Positions 1 to 8,300 of a stretch of 35,787 bases of DNA are shown piece after piece. The DNA lies in the NCBI GenBank assembly GCA_013373125.1, contig JABXIK010000099.1, forward strand, positions 1 to 35,787. The letters are read 5' to 3'. The stretch comes from Gammaproteobacteria bacterium (lineage in GTDB: Bacteria > Pseudomonadota > Gammaproteobacteria > Pseudomonadales > Oceanobacteraceae). Below the pieces are notes generated by a model. It had not been told where the DNA came from. It ran no database searches and saw only the letters and a program-made list of their open reading frames with translations. The number at the start of each line of letters is the position of its first letter. The stretch's first letter is position 1. A program made the position numbers and the translations under genes.

Positions 1-348
1 AGAGACATAAACCCAATGGTTGTTTTCTTGTTTAAAGTCGCTGATCTCATCCAACACGTAAAAATCCGTACCATCTTTAAAATACGCACGAAAGTGTACT
101 TGTGTACCGTTTGCCTTAGCGATATCGAGCTTTAGCCATTGATCATCAGGTGATAGCTGTAAATCTTGAGGACAGGTTGATACATGCCAAGTGCGTGCAA
201 TGTAGTCTGACAGACCTAAAACATACGCACTAAAGCGCGAGCGCATGAGCTGCTCGGGCGTTTTTGCAGGCTTTCCATCATGAAAAACTTGGCAACAATT
301 AGCGTAAGCCTTCGGATTAGCCTGCTGCATTTGGCATGGACAAATCAT
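1..348 (-). CDS. ychJ: YchJ family SEC-C motif protein (3' end cut by window)
   Basis: This is the N-terminal 116 codons of a YchJ (UPF0225) protein, read from an ATG at 348 to the window edge with no stop. The start region has the metal-binding pattern MICPCQ followed by an NCC pair near residues 18-19. The conserved YchJ block LMRSRFSAYVLGLSDYI follows, and then an aromatic-rich segment (HFRAYFKDG). The SEC-C type cysteines suggest zinc binding, and the family has no firmly established biochemical role. Family members are around 150 residues, so roughly 35-40 residues are missing. Its ATG overlaps the TGA of the upstream DUF3549 gene (ATGA, 345-348), so the two are probably translationally coupled. 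Identification is confident; function is not. Confidence 0.85.
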   Translation of the reverse strand, partial: MICPCQMQQANPKAYANCCQVFHDGKPAKTPEQLMRSRFSAYVLGLSDYIARTWHVSTCPQDLQLSPDDQWLKLDIAKANGTQVHFRAYFKDGTDFYVLDEISDFKQENNHWVYVS

Positions 349-1388
349 TGCTTGCTACTCAAAAGCGCGTGCATGGCATGACTTAAAATTTCTGGGCGAT
401 TTTCACTGCGCAGGGCATTGAGTAATATATTGCGAATGCCAGGCAAATATAATAAATCACTGGTGATTTTGATGAAGCCTGTGAAATCACCTTCACCATT
501 GAGTTGTGCCAGTGTGACTAAGAAATCGGTAATGCGTTCTGGCATAAATGCCAAGTCATCATAATTACGTGTCGCGAAAGCAAGTATGCAGCCTGTGTCT
601 TGCGCGTAAGCGCTATCTAACCAGGTTTGCCATGCATTAATGCGTAGCTCGTCACTGATGCAGGCACCAATAATGCGTAATGATGCTTCCACACTGATAT
701 TTTCATTTTCAGCTTGGCAGTTTTTTTCTAAACGGGTTTGCGCTGCTTTACCTATTTCAAACGGAACGGCGTGATGCTCCAAACATTGTGCGAACGCTAA
801 ATACACTTCGCTTGGCATGTTGGCTAGGCAAGCTTGTAGCGATGATTGATGATCGCTTACGCGGGCAGCGACATCGGCAATGCCTTGCATGCCTAAGTTT
901 TGCCAGTTGCTCAGCGCCTCTGAATTGAGCGTGCCGGCTTGCAGGTATTTCACCACAGTATCGTAATGCTCCGATGGCTTACGATGTTGGCTGGCTTGGA
1001 TCATGGCGTGCAGGTTTGCACGACGCACATCATCTGGATTAAACGCAAACGAGTTGTCTTTTAATGGATCGTCAATTTCGCTATCCACTTTAAGCGGTTG
1101 CTTGTTCAGTGCTATTAAGCGTTGCACGAGATCATCGCGTACATAGGGAATGAGCTTGCCTTGTTCATCCAACGGCCATTTTAGAAACATGAGGGTTTCG
1201 TTGTCTGGTTGTTTGGGTGGGGCGATATAAAGCGCTAGCCAGGCATGTTGCAAATACGGGAATGGGTAAGGGCTTTCTAAGGCTTCGAATTGTTTAAACT
1301 GAGCTTTATCGATTTTACGAATGCGACGACCCACGTCGAATAAACGATATTGCCCATCCAGCTGTGCTAAATATTCGTTTAATTCCAT
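345..1388 (-). CDS. DUF3549 family protein
   Basis: This 347-residue soluble protein has no signal peptide or membrane segment. The N-terminal pattern (QLDGQYRLFDVGRRIRKI, then PYPFPYLQHAWLAL and FLKWPLDEQGKLI) is what I recognise as the DUF3549 family of gammaproteobacteria, whose function is unknown. The rest looks all-helical, possibly repeat-like. The start is placed at 1388 because a GGAG (complement of 1395-1398) lies 6 nt upstream of this ATG. A longer in-frame start at 1418 has no comparable ribosome site and would add ten residues. The gene overlaps ychJ by 4 bp and lies 71 bp downstream of cobS on the same strand, so a cobS-DUF3549-ychJ transcript is plausible. Family call is fairly sure; role unknown. 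Confidence 0.8.
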   Translation of the reverse strand: MELNEYLAQLDGQYRLFDVGRRIRKIDKAQFKQFEALESPYPFPYLQHAWLALYIAPPKQPDNETLMFLKWPLDEQGKLIPYVRDDLVQRLIALNKQPLKVDSEIDDPLKDNSFAFNPDDVRRANLHAMIQASQHRKPSEHYDTVVKYLQAGTLNSEALSNWQNLGMQGIADVAARVSDHQSSLQACLANMPSEVYLAFAQCLEHHAVPFEIGKAAQTRLEKNCQAENENISVEASLRIIGACISDELRINAWQTWLDSAYAQDTGCILAFATRNYDDLAFMPERITDFLVTLAQLNGEGDFTGFIKITSDLLYLPGIRNILLNALRSENRPEILSHAMHALLSSKQ

Positions 1389-1459
1389 GAGGATCTCCGC
1401 TTTGATAAAAAGCGCCATTATACCTCAGATTGCCTACTGGGTAAGGGTGCAAGCCGTGT

Positions 1460-2221
1460 TTAAAATTGTGTTGCGGCAAGGATGAATAGGTAAATCATCA
1501 CTTCGTGAATTTGCTGGCTGGCGCCAAGGGCGTCCCCTGTGTATCCCTGAAGTCTGTGTTGATACCAGCGTGCAGTGAGGAAAAATATGCCAAGCCCAAC
1601 ACCAAGCAGTAATGCAGTGGTGAGCATTGGGATAAATAACAAGGGCAATAGGGCGAACAGCCACGCAAGCAGCATATCTTGAGTGAACCATTGCTTTGCA
1701 ATGGGTTTGGCTTTGCTCATTTCATCTTGCTGAACATATGGCAATACCATGATGAGGCTGATGGCCCATGCACGACTCAAGCTGTGGGCAATGAGTAAGC
1801 TTAAAAACAAGGTTTCAGTCGGAATGTGAGTGAGGCTGTTCCATTTGAGAAGAAGGATAAGTAACAGGCCGCTGACCCCATAGGTACCTAAACGACTGTC
1901 TTTCATGATGCGTAAAATACTGACTTGGTCGTAGCCACCGCCGAAGCCATCGCATAGGTCCGCGAAGCCATCCTCATGAAAGGCGCCAGTGAACAAAATT
2001 CCAGCCACCATGCTGATCAGCAAACTGATATCGGCGGGTAAATAGGTTGCACATAAGCTGTAAACGGCATAACACCAGATCGCGACGAGATAGCCCATAA
2101 ATGGGAAAAAGCCGCTGGCGCGGTTTAAGTTATCCGCACTGTATTCAACCCAATTGGGTCCAGGCACTCGTGTATAAAAGGTGAGTGCATTGAAAAATCG
2201 ATGGATTGTCGGTTTTAACAT
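1460..2221 (-). CDS. cobS: Adenosylcobinamide-GDP ribazoletransferase (cobalamin synthase)
   Basis: CobS is the inner-membrane enzyme that joins adenosylcobinamide-GDP to alpha-ribazole (or its phosphate) in the last steps of cobalamin assembly. The 253-residue product has the family's N-terminal FNALTFYTRVPGP stretch. It also has the acidic signature GAFHEDGFADLCDGFGGG near residues 75-95 and KDSRLGTYGVSGL. Several hydrophobic helices fill the remainder, including a strongly hydrophobic block near residues 185-215. The start at 2221 (MLKPTIHRFF) matches the family N-terminus, although no clear Shine-Dalgarno precedes it; an in-frame ATG at 2254 is the alternative. No other cobalamin genes are visible nearby and no cobalamin riboswitch fits in the 49-bp gap to yqcC. 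The enzyme may therefore serve salvage, with partners elsewhere. Confidence 0.92.
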   Translation of the reverse strand: MLKPTIHRFFNALTFYTRVPGPNWVEYSADNLNRASGFFPFMGYLVAIWCYAVYSLCATYLPADISLLISMVAGILFTGAFHEDGFADLCDGFGGGYDQVSILRIMKDSRLGTYGVSGLLLILLLKWNSLTHIPTETLFLSLLIAHSLSRAWAISLIMVLPYVQQDEMSKAKPIAKQWFTQDMLLAWLFALLPLLFIPMLTTALLLGVGLGIFFLTARWYQHRLQGYTGDALGASQQIHEVMIYLFILAATQF

Positions 2222-2259
2222 GAGAAGATCGCAGATATTATCGGCGGCCATCATAGCAC

Positions 2260-2273
2260 GGAGATTGATTTTG
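2260..2273 (+). promoter_or_regulatory. Ribosome-binding site and TTG start of yqcC
   Basis: GGAG at 2260-2263 lies 7 nt before a TTG at 2271-2273. Upstream ATG or GTG candidates at 2181 and 2220 lack a ribosome site and would run antisense through the cobS start. This site decides the yqcC start and leaves a clean divergent gap to cobS. Confidence 0.6.
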
Positions 2274-2600
2274 AGTGAGACGCCCTATTTAGAATTAGCA
2301 CAAGCGCTGGATCAACTAGAAGCGCGCATGATTGCCGAGCAGTTGTGGTCGTCTCAAGTGCCAAGCGCAGAAGCTTTGCAAAGTACAAAGCCATTTTGTG
2401 TGGATACATTATCGTTTGAGCAGTGGTTGCAGTTTATTATGTTGCCGACGTTTCGTGTCATGATTGCTCAAGCGTTACCTTTGCCAACACAGTGTGATAT
2501 TCACTCAATGGCCACTGAGATGTGGAAAGATCGACATCTAGAGGTGCAGTTGTGTATTCAAACCATTGATAAAATCATCAGTGGGCAAGTTGCGTCTTAG
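2271..2600 (+). CDS. yqcC: YqcC family protein (DUF446)
   Basis: This is a small soluble 109-residue protein of the YqcC/DUF446 family. The recognisable core is STKPFCVDTLSFEQWLQFIMLP, followed by a stretch ending in MATEMWKDR; E. coli YqcC has the same TQPFFMDT...WLQWVLIP pattern. In enterobacteria yqcC sits with truC (tRNA pseudouridine synthase C), but no truC is visible here and the function remains unknown. Length agrees with E. coli YqcC (109 residues) only if the TTG at 2271 is used, which also has the only good ribosome site (GGAG, 7 nt upstream). It is divergent from cobS. After its stop an imperfect GCCCA/TGGGC repeat (2600-2617) is present, but without a T run it is not a convincing terminator. 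Confidence 0.82.
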   Translation: MSETPYLELAQALDQLEARMIAEQLWSSQVPSAEALQSTKPFCVDTLSFEQWLQFIMLPTFRVMIAQALPLPTQCDIHSMATEMWKDRHLEVQLCIQTIDKIISGQVAS

Positions 2601-2716
2601 CCCAGTATTCAGTGGGCGTGATTCCAGTTACGGGAATTTGACGATTAGCTGTATAGGCTTTGAACAAAGTGGGATATTAGGAGATTCTTATATGCTCCGG
2701 CTGCTTTTGACTAATT

Positions 2717-2725
2717 TTATACACA
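2717..2725 (+). promoter_or_regulatory. DnaA box (TTATACACA)
   Basis: This is an exact match to the DnaA consensus TTATNCACA in AT-rich non-coding DNA, about 190 bp upstream of a second box. A 9-mer with one free position occurs by chance now and then in AT-rich DNA, so its value comes from the clustering with 2896-2930. Confidence 0.4.
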
Positions 2726-2907
2726 ATACAGACGAACTTAGATAAAACTTGTATAAAATACGAACTATTGCAAAAAAAAGACTATAAAAAATACACAAGC
2801 CCTTGAAATATAAGGGTTTTAAATGGACTGTTTAAAAAATAAGCAATTTAACTAGGGTGTTGAAACTTTGCCGATTAGCGGCATTTATCACACACTAATA
2901 CACAAAC

Positions 2908-2930
2908 TTATCCACAGGTTCTGGGGATAA
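2908..2930. promoter_or_regulatory. Inverted pair of DnaA boxes
   Basis: TTATCCACA (2908-2916, plus strand) is the strongest known DnaA box sequence. Five bases later TGGGGATAA (2922-2930) reads TTATCCCCA on the minus strand, one mismatch from consensus. The pair forms an imperfect dyad, TTATCC(A)CAG-GTT-CTG(G)GGATAA. The site lies 40-60 bp upstream of the start at 2971, where it could act on that gene's promoter. Confidence 0.5.
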
Positions 2931-2970
2931 ACAACAGCGTAATAATTTTGACGATTAAGGAGAAGCTCAC

Positions 2971-3201
2971 ATGCCAGTGATTGCAGCAGGGGCGTTTATT
3001 TTGGGGTTGGTAATTGCTTACCTGTTATTTGCTCGAACGGCTAATCAGAAAGTGGCCCGTTATGAAGAGGACTTAAAAGCGGCTAAAGAGCTATTGGATG
3101 AAGCGCAAAAAGAGCGTGAACAGCTTAAGCAGGATTTGGCGGACTGCCAGTACAAGATGAAAGAGCTAGAGAAAGATTTAAATCACGCGCAAAAGTCGTA
3201 A
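2971..3201 (+). CDS. Small single-pass membrane protein with coiled coil
   Basis: This 76-residue protein is not one I recognise by name. Residues 2-22 form one hydrophobic membrane segment (MPVIAAGAFILGLVIAYLLF). Residues 28-75 are a charged, heptad-like helix rich in E, K, Q and L, giving a membrane-anchored cytoplasmic or periplasmic coiled coil. The architecture resembles YhcB-like or LapA-like small envelope proteins, but I see no family-specific motif. A good ribosome site (AAGGAG at 2957-2962, 8 nt before the ATG) supports translation. The upstream region carries DnaA-box-like sites, so expression may be linked to the cell cycle (inference). It is followed after 101 bp by the RCC1-like lipoprotein gene. 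Confidence 0.7.
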   Translation: MPVIAAGAFILGLVIAYLLFARTANQKVARYEEDLKAAKELLDEAQKEREQLKQDLADCQYKMKELEKDLNHAQKS

Positions 3202-3263
3202 TGTTAATTAGGGAAGAGTCATAGGCTGGGACGCCATTCAAAGTACATTGATTCTCACATCCA

Positions 3264-3280
3264 TATAATGTGTGCACACA
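3264..3280 (+). promoter_or_regulatory. -10 element followed by 12-bp perfect palindrome
   Basis: TATAAT at 3264-3269 is a consensus -10 hexamer, about 34 bp before the lipoprotein ATG. The perfect palindrome TGTGTGCACACA (3269-3280) begins at its last base, where a regulator could block transcription start. No good -35 is visible at 16-18 bp spacing, which would fit an activator-dependent promoter. The sites are seen directly; the regulatory role is inferred. Confidence 0.35.
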
Positions 3281-3302
3281 ATAAAAATAAGAAGTGAACA
3301 CC

Positions 3303-4454
3303 ATGATAAAACCCGTGTTAATTCTCACCGTGTTAATGGGCGCCCTTGCGGGCTGTGGCTCAGACGATGATGGCGGTATTCAATTTACTCGTACCGGTGC
3401 CACAGCCAACGAAAATGGCGGCACACCCAAACAATTTAGCGACAATGCGTTTCTTGCGGAACAATATTCCTTGGTAACAGGTGATGGCCGAGCCTGTAGT
3501 TATGGCGTTCTTAATGCTTTTAGTAGTGGATATTTAAAGTGTTGGGGGCGTCGTATTATCGGGGATTATGTGTCAGAGAATGTGACTGGCGCCTCCAAAA
3601 TGTTAAGTATTGGAAGGGACCATGTGTGCACCACGTTAAGTGACTTTGGTGGTCGCCGCGTGGGCTGCGCTGGGGATAATGAGTTCGGACAAACCATTGA
3701 TCCTGAAGTGGCCACCAGTGAAAGTAATCGCAAAGGCCACTGGCTAGAGAATCCTTATATTCTTGCAAGCGGTAGTAATCATAATTGCGCAGTGGATGCA
3801 TTCGGTGTGTATTGCTGGGGTGATAATGCATCAGGACAAACCAGTGTGCCGTCACTTACTAACCCTAAATGGGTCGCCGCTGGGGGCAATACTTCCTGTG
3901 CCATAGATGGTGATGATGCCCTTCATTGCTGGGGTGATAACCAAGCTGGCCAGTTAAATATTCCTGAAACGCTCGGTGCCGTGAGTCATGTGGCGGTGGG
4001 GTCGGATTTTGTGTGTGCTATTAGTAATGGACAGGTTACCTGTTGGGGCAATACTCAAGGGCAAGCTTGGCAAACTCCAAGCACTTTCAGTGATGCCGTA
4101 TACATAACCGCTGGGGAGCGACATGCTTGCGTGTTGGATCAAGTCCAAGCACGTTCGGATACTCAAAGTGGCCTTGTAGCGAGCTGTTTTGGTGAAGATA
4201 ACAACGATGAGAATTTGCTGGCCGTACCTAGTACCATGCAAGATAACATTCGCACCATCAGTGCTGGCAAAGGTTTTACCTGTGCTAAGAATGTGTATGA
4301 AGGTGAAGATTACTTAGGCTCGACGACCCATTATGGTATTCATTGCTGGGGGGCAAACGATGAAAATCAAGCGGTTTCCCCTAATATCATGTGTGCGAAT
4401 TTCCATAAAACGGCCGAGGCAATTGAGGATCGTTTTTGTCCGGTAGTGAACTGA
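3303..4454 (+). CDS. RCC1-like beta-propeller lipoprotein, cysteine-rich
   Basis: This is a 383-residue predicted lipoprotein. The signal peptide ends in the lipobox LAGC at about residues 15-18, followed by GSDDDGG; the residue after Cys is Gly, so outer-membrane sorting is expected. The body carries seven RCC1-like units of the form G..H.C(A/S)..(G)...CWG.N..GQ, for example HNCAVDAFGVYCWGDN and TSCAIDGDDALHCWGDN. Seven units match the blade number of RCC1 propellers. Each unit has a cysteine pair, and a last pair lies at the C-terminus. The start is set at ATG 3303 because GAAG (3291-3294) precedes it by 8 nt; a GTG at 3294 overlaps that site. Ligand and role are unknown. It precedes a DUF1499 membrane protein gene by 46 bp, so the two may be co-transcribed. 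Confidence 0.75.
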   Translation: MIKPVLILTVLMGALAGCGSDDDGGIQFTRTGATANENGGTPKQFSDNAFLAEQYSLVTGDGRACSYGVLNAFSSGYLKCWGRRIIGDYVSENVTGASKMLSIGRDHVCTTLSDFGGRRVGCAGDNEFGQTIDPEVATSESNRKGHWLENPYILASGSNHNCAVDAFGVYCWGDNASGQTSVPSLTNPKWVAAGGNTSCAIDGDDALHCWGDNQAGQLNIPETLGAVSHVAVGSDFVCAISNGQVTCWGNTQGQAWQTPSTFSDAVYITAGERHACVLDQVQARSDTQSGLVASCFGEDNNDENLLAVPSTMQDNIRTISAGKGFTCAKNVYEGEDYLGSTTHYGIHCWGANDENQAVSPNIMCANFHKTAEAIEDRFCPVVN

Positions 4455-4500
4455 TTGATACAAACATCATCCAAGTTGTTCGTTAACCAAGGAGAATAAA

Positions 4501-5250
4501 ATGTTAGAAAAAGTACCAGCCCCTAAACTTCAGTGGCTAGCCATTATTTTATTTGCGTTTTACCCCCTAGCCATTTTGGCAGCGCGCTTGGATTTGATGC
4601 ATTTTCGCAACAGTTTCTTGATTTTTATTGTGAGCGCATTGATTGGTTTTATTGTCTTTGCCTTGGCCGTTTTAAAGTTGAGCCGAGGTTCAGGTAATGC
4701 AAGCCAATTAGTGGTGGCCATTGTGTTTACGGCGCTACCCATTGGCTTGCTCGGCTCCAACGTCTTAAAAGCGCGCAGTGTGCCTTTTATTCATGACATC
4801 ACAACCGATACTCAAAACCCACCGCAATTGATTGCAGCTGCGAAAGTTCGCACCGGTGATGACCATGATGTGGCCTACGCAGGTGAAGAAGTGGCCAAAT
4901 TACAGTTGGAAGGCTATCCCGATCTAACCAGCTTAGAGTTAAATGCCCCTGTAGAAAAAGTGGCCATTGAAGCCAAGGCTGTGGTGCAGGCATTGGGGTG
5001 GGAGATTTTGGATGAGCAATTAACGCAATCCCCTATGACTCTTGAGGCCGTTGATGAAAGCCTGTTATTTGGCTTTAAAGACGATATCGCCATTCGCTTA
5101 ACTTCATTTGTAACCCCAGAGCAGCACGTTGATGTCCCAGCGAAAACCCGAGTGGACGTACGCAGCATGAGCCGCCAAGGAAAGAGTGATCTTGGCGCCA
5201 ATGCCAAGCGTATTCGCGTGTTTTTAGAGGCCCTACAAGCGCGCATCTAA
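4501..5250 (+). CDS. DUF1499 domain membrane protein
   Basis: This is a 249-residue inner-membrane protein. Three hydrophobic segments occupy about residues 10-28, 37-58 and 68-85. A soluble domain follows with the DUF1499 pattern: a PFIHDITTDTQNPPQL entry near residue 98, and VDVRSMSRQGKSDLGANAKR near the C-terminus. DUF1499 proteins are widespread and uncharacterised; in proteobacteria the domain is often fused to N-terminal membrane helices as here. A strong ribosome site (AAGGAG, 4489-4494) lies 6 nt before the ATG. The gene follows the RCC1-like lipoprotein at 46 bp and precedes dnaE at 103 bp. No terminator is seen on either side. Family assignment is good; function unknown. Confidence 0.82.
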   Translation: MLEKVPAPKLQWLAIILFAFYPLAILAARLDLMHFRNSFLIFIVSALIGFIVFALAVLKLSRGSGNASQLVVAIVFTALPIGLLGSNVLKARSVPFIHDITTDTQNPPQLIAAAKVRTGDDHDVAYAGEEVAKLQLEGYPDLTSLELNAPVEKVAIEAKAVVQALGWEILDEQLTQSPMTLEAVDESLLFGFKDDIAIRLTSFVTPEQHVDVPAKTRVDVRSMSRQGKSDLGANAKRIRVFLEALQARI

Positions 5251-5353
5251 GGAATATGCAATCTGGCGTATTTGAATCGGTCTTTGCGGCTGAGATCTGT
5301 ATGATTTAGCAGTGCCCTTGGTTACAATACCCGAAGATTTTATGAGGTAACCC

Positions 5354-8300
5354 ATGGCCGATTCATTTGTACATTTGCGTATTCACACCGAATTTTCTTT
5401 GGTCAATGGTATTGTTCGCGTTAAGGACTTGATCAAAGAAGCATCGGCTAACGGGCAAATGGCACTGGCCATTACAGACCAGAGCAACATGTTTGCTCTG
5501 GTTAAGTTCTATAACGCCTGCCTAGGGGCGGGTATCAAACCCATTCTTGCTGCGGATGTCTATGTCGAAAGAGAAGATGACCCCGCCAATCCTTACTGTA
5601 TTACGCTTTATGCCCAAAATGATAAAGGCTATCGCAACCTGACTGAGTTGGTGAGTTTCGGCTACACCAAAAACCAGCATCATGATAAACCCCAATTAAA
5701 GTTCGAGTGGTTCGCCGAGCGCAATGAAGGCTTAATCGCGCTTTCGGGTTTTCAGCAAGGGGATATCGGTGAAGCCCTATTAAAAGACAAAACCGAACTT
5801 GCTCAGCAACGCCTAGAGCGCTGGCGCGCCTTTTTCCCAAATCGTTTTTATTTAGAGCTACAACGTACCGATCGCGCCAACGATGAAGTCTTGGTACAAA
5901 AAACCTTGGTGCTGGCCCGTGAGCAACAATGCCCGGTTGTAGCAACCAATGATGTACATTTTATTAAACAAGAAGATTTTGAAGCCCATGAAGCTCGCGT
6001 GTGTATTGGTGATGGTGTTACTTTGGATGATCCTCGACGTGAGCGCCGCTACGGTGAGCAGCAGTATCTAAAAACTCAAGAGCAAATGATTGAGTTGTTC
6101 AAAGACATACCCAGCGCCATCGAAAACACCAAGGAAATTGCAGAGCGCTGCAGTGTACAAGTACTGTTAGGCAAATACTTCTTACCGGAATTCCCTATTC
6201 CGGATGGTTTAACCGAAAACGAATTTTTTAGGAAAATTTCTTACGAAGGTTTGGAAGAGCGCCTTGAATTTATTTTAGATAAGAATCAAAGCGACTATGA
6301 AGAGCGCCGTAAAGAATATTTTGATCGTTTAGATTTTGAATTAGACATCATTATTCAAATGGGATTCCCGGGTTATTTTCTTATCGTAATGGACTTCATC
6401 CAATGGGCGAAAGACAACGATGTACCGGTTGGCCCGGGTCGAGGTTCGGGTGCAGGTTCATTAGTGGCTTATGCACAAAAGATTACCGACCTAGATCCGT
6501 TGGAATACGATTTACTTTTCGAACGTTTCTTGAACCCAGAACGTGTATCCATGCCCGATTTTGATATCGACTTCTGTATGGAAAAACGTGACCGCGTTAT
6601 TAACTATGTTGCCGATAATTATGGTCGTGATGCGGTATCGCAAATTGTGACTTACGGCACCATGGCGGCAAAAGCGGTGGTGCGCGACGTAGCTCGTGTA
6701 TTGGGTAAGAGTTATGGTTTGGCGGATAAACTATCCAAAATGATTCCTGCCGATCCCGGTATGAAACTTCAAGTGGCATTTGATCAAGAAGATGCCCTGC
6801 GTGAGTTTTTAGAAGAAGATGAAGAAGCCCAAGAAATTTGGGAGATGGCATTAAAGCTTGAAGGTATTACCCGTCAAACCGGTAAGCACGCCGGTGGTGT
6901 GGTAATCGCACCGACAAAATTAACCGACTTCTCACCTACTTTATGTGATGAAGATGGTAAAGGTTTGGTCACTCAGTTCGATAAGAATGATGTGGAAAGT
7001 GCGGGTTTGGTTAAGTTCGACTTCTTGGGTCTACGTACGCTGACGATTATCGATTGGGCTTTAAAAACCATTAATGCGATTCGTGCGAAAAATAACGAAG
7101 AGCCTTTGTTCATTGAAGAAATTCCATTGGATGATGCTGCGTCTTATGCCTTACTAAAAGAAGCGAAAACCACGGCCGTGTTCCAGTTGGAATCCCGCGG
7201 TATGAAAGATCTGATTCGTCGTTTAGAACCAGATAACATCGAAGAAATGATCGCACTGGTGGCTCTGTTCCGTCCGGGTCCGTTGGAATCGGGCATGGTG
7301 GACGACTTCATTAACCGTAAGCATGGTCGTGCCGAAGTGGCTTACCCGCACAAAGATTTCCAGCACGACAGCTTGAAAGAAATTCTTGAACCCACCTACG
7401 GTGTTATCGTTTACCAAGAACAGGTAATGCAAATTGCGCAGGTGTTGGCGGGTTATACGCTGGGTGGCGCAGACATGTTACGTCGAGCCATGGGTAAGAA
7501 AAAACCCGAAGAAATGGCCAAGCAGCGTGATACTTTCCGTGAAGGTGCTGTGTCCATAGGTGTGGATGGCGATCTGGCCATGAACATCTTTGACCTAGTA
7601 GAAAAATTTGCCGGTTACGGTTTTAACAAATCCCACTCCGCTGCATACGCTATTGTTTCGTATCAAACGCTTTGGTTGAAAACCCATTATCCAGCGCCAT
7701 TTATGGCGGCGGTTTTAACTTCGGACATGCAGAACACCGACAAAGTGGTGATCTTCATTGAAGAGTGCCGCGAAATGAATTTGGATCTGGTATTGCCGGA
7801 TGTGAATCAATCCGAGTTTGGTTTTACTGTAAATGAAGACGGTGCCATTGTTTACGGCTTGGGTGCGGTAAAAGGTGTGGGCGAAGGCCCAATCGAAGCC
7901 ATCATTAAAGCCCGTAATGAGGTGGGGCAATTCACGGATATTTTCCACTTTTGTAAATCGGTGGATAAAAGCAAATTAAACAAACGGGTAATGGAAGCTT
8001 TAGTTCGTTGTGGTGCCTTTGATCAAATTGGCCCGAATCGTTCTGTATTATTTGCCAGTATTGAAGATGCTTTAAAAGCGGCAGATCAAAATGCGAAAAA
8101 TGCCGCAGCTGGCATGATGGATATGTTTGGGGAGGTGGAAGAAGAAGCCAACTTGAACCCTTATGACGATTACCTTTCTAAAGTGCGTGACTGGAGTCCT
8201 AAACAAAAGCTACAAGGAGAGAAAGACACCTTGGGCTTGTTCGTGACAGGGCATCCGTTTGATGAATACGAACAAGAAGTACGTCGCATGGCTAAAACCA

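Larger units (their letters stand above)
2601..2970. other. 370-bp AT-rich non-coding region with DnaA-box-like sites
   Basis: There is no credible gene between yqcC and the next small ORF. The stretch is AT-rich, with A runs at about 2770-2790 and 2833-2840. It carries two sequences matching the DnaA box TTATNCACA exactly (2717-2725 and 2908-2916) and near matches at 2896-2904 (TAATACACA) and on the other strand at 2922-2930 (TTATCCCCA). It also holds the promoter and ribosome site (AAGGAG, 2957-2962) of the gene starting at 2971. It may be a DnaA-regulated promoter or a DnaA-binding locus. Evidence that it is a replication origin is insufficient. Confidence 0.45.

Noticed and set aside
1434..1691. 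Reading frames overlapping cobS
   Set aside because: They lie wholly or mostly within cobS in another frame and show no domain pattern or ribosome site.
2600..2617. Terminator after yqcC
   Set aside because: The GCCCA/TGGGC stem is only 5 bp with an 8-nt loop and no T run follows.
2601..2970. Chromosomal replication origin
   Set aside because: There are DnaA boxes, but too few and irregular, no dnaA, dnaN, mnmG or rpmH nearby, and no clear AT-rich unwinding repeats. Kept only as a DnaA-box-like cluster.
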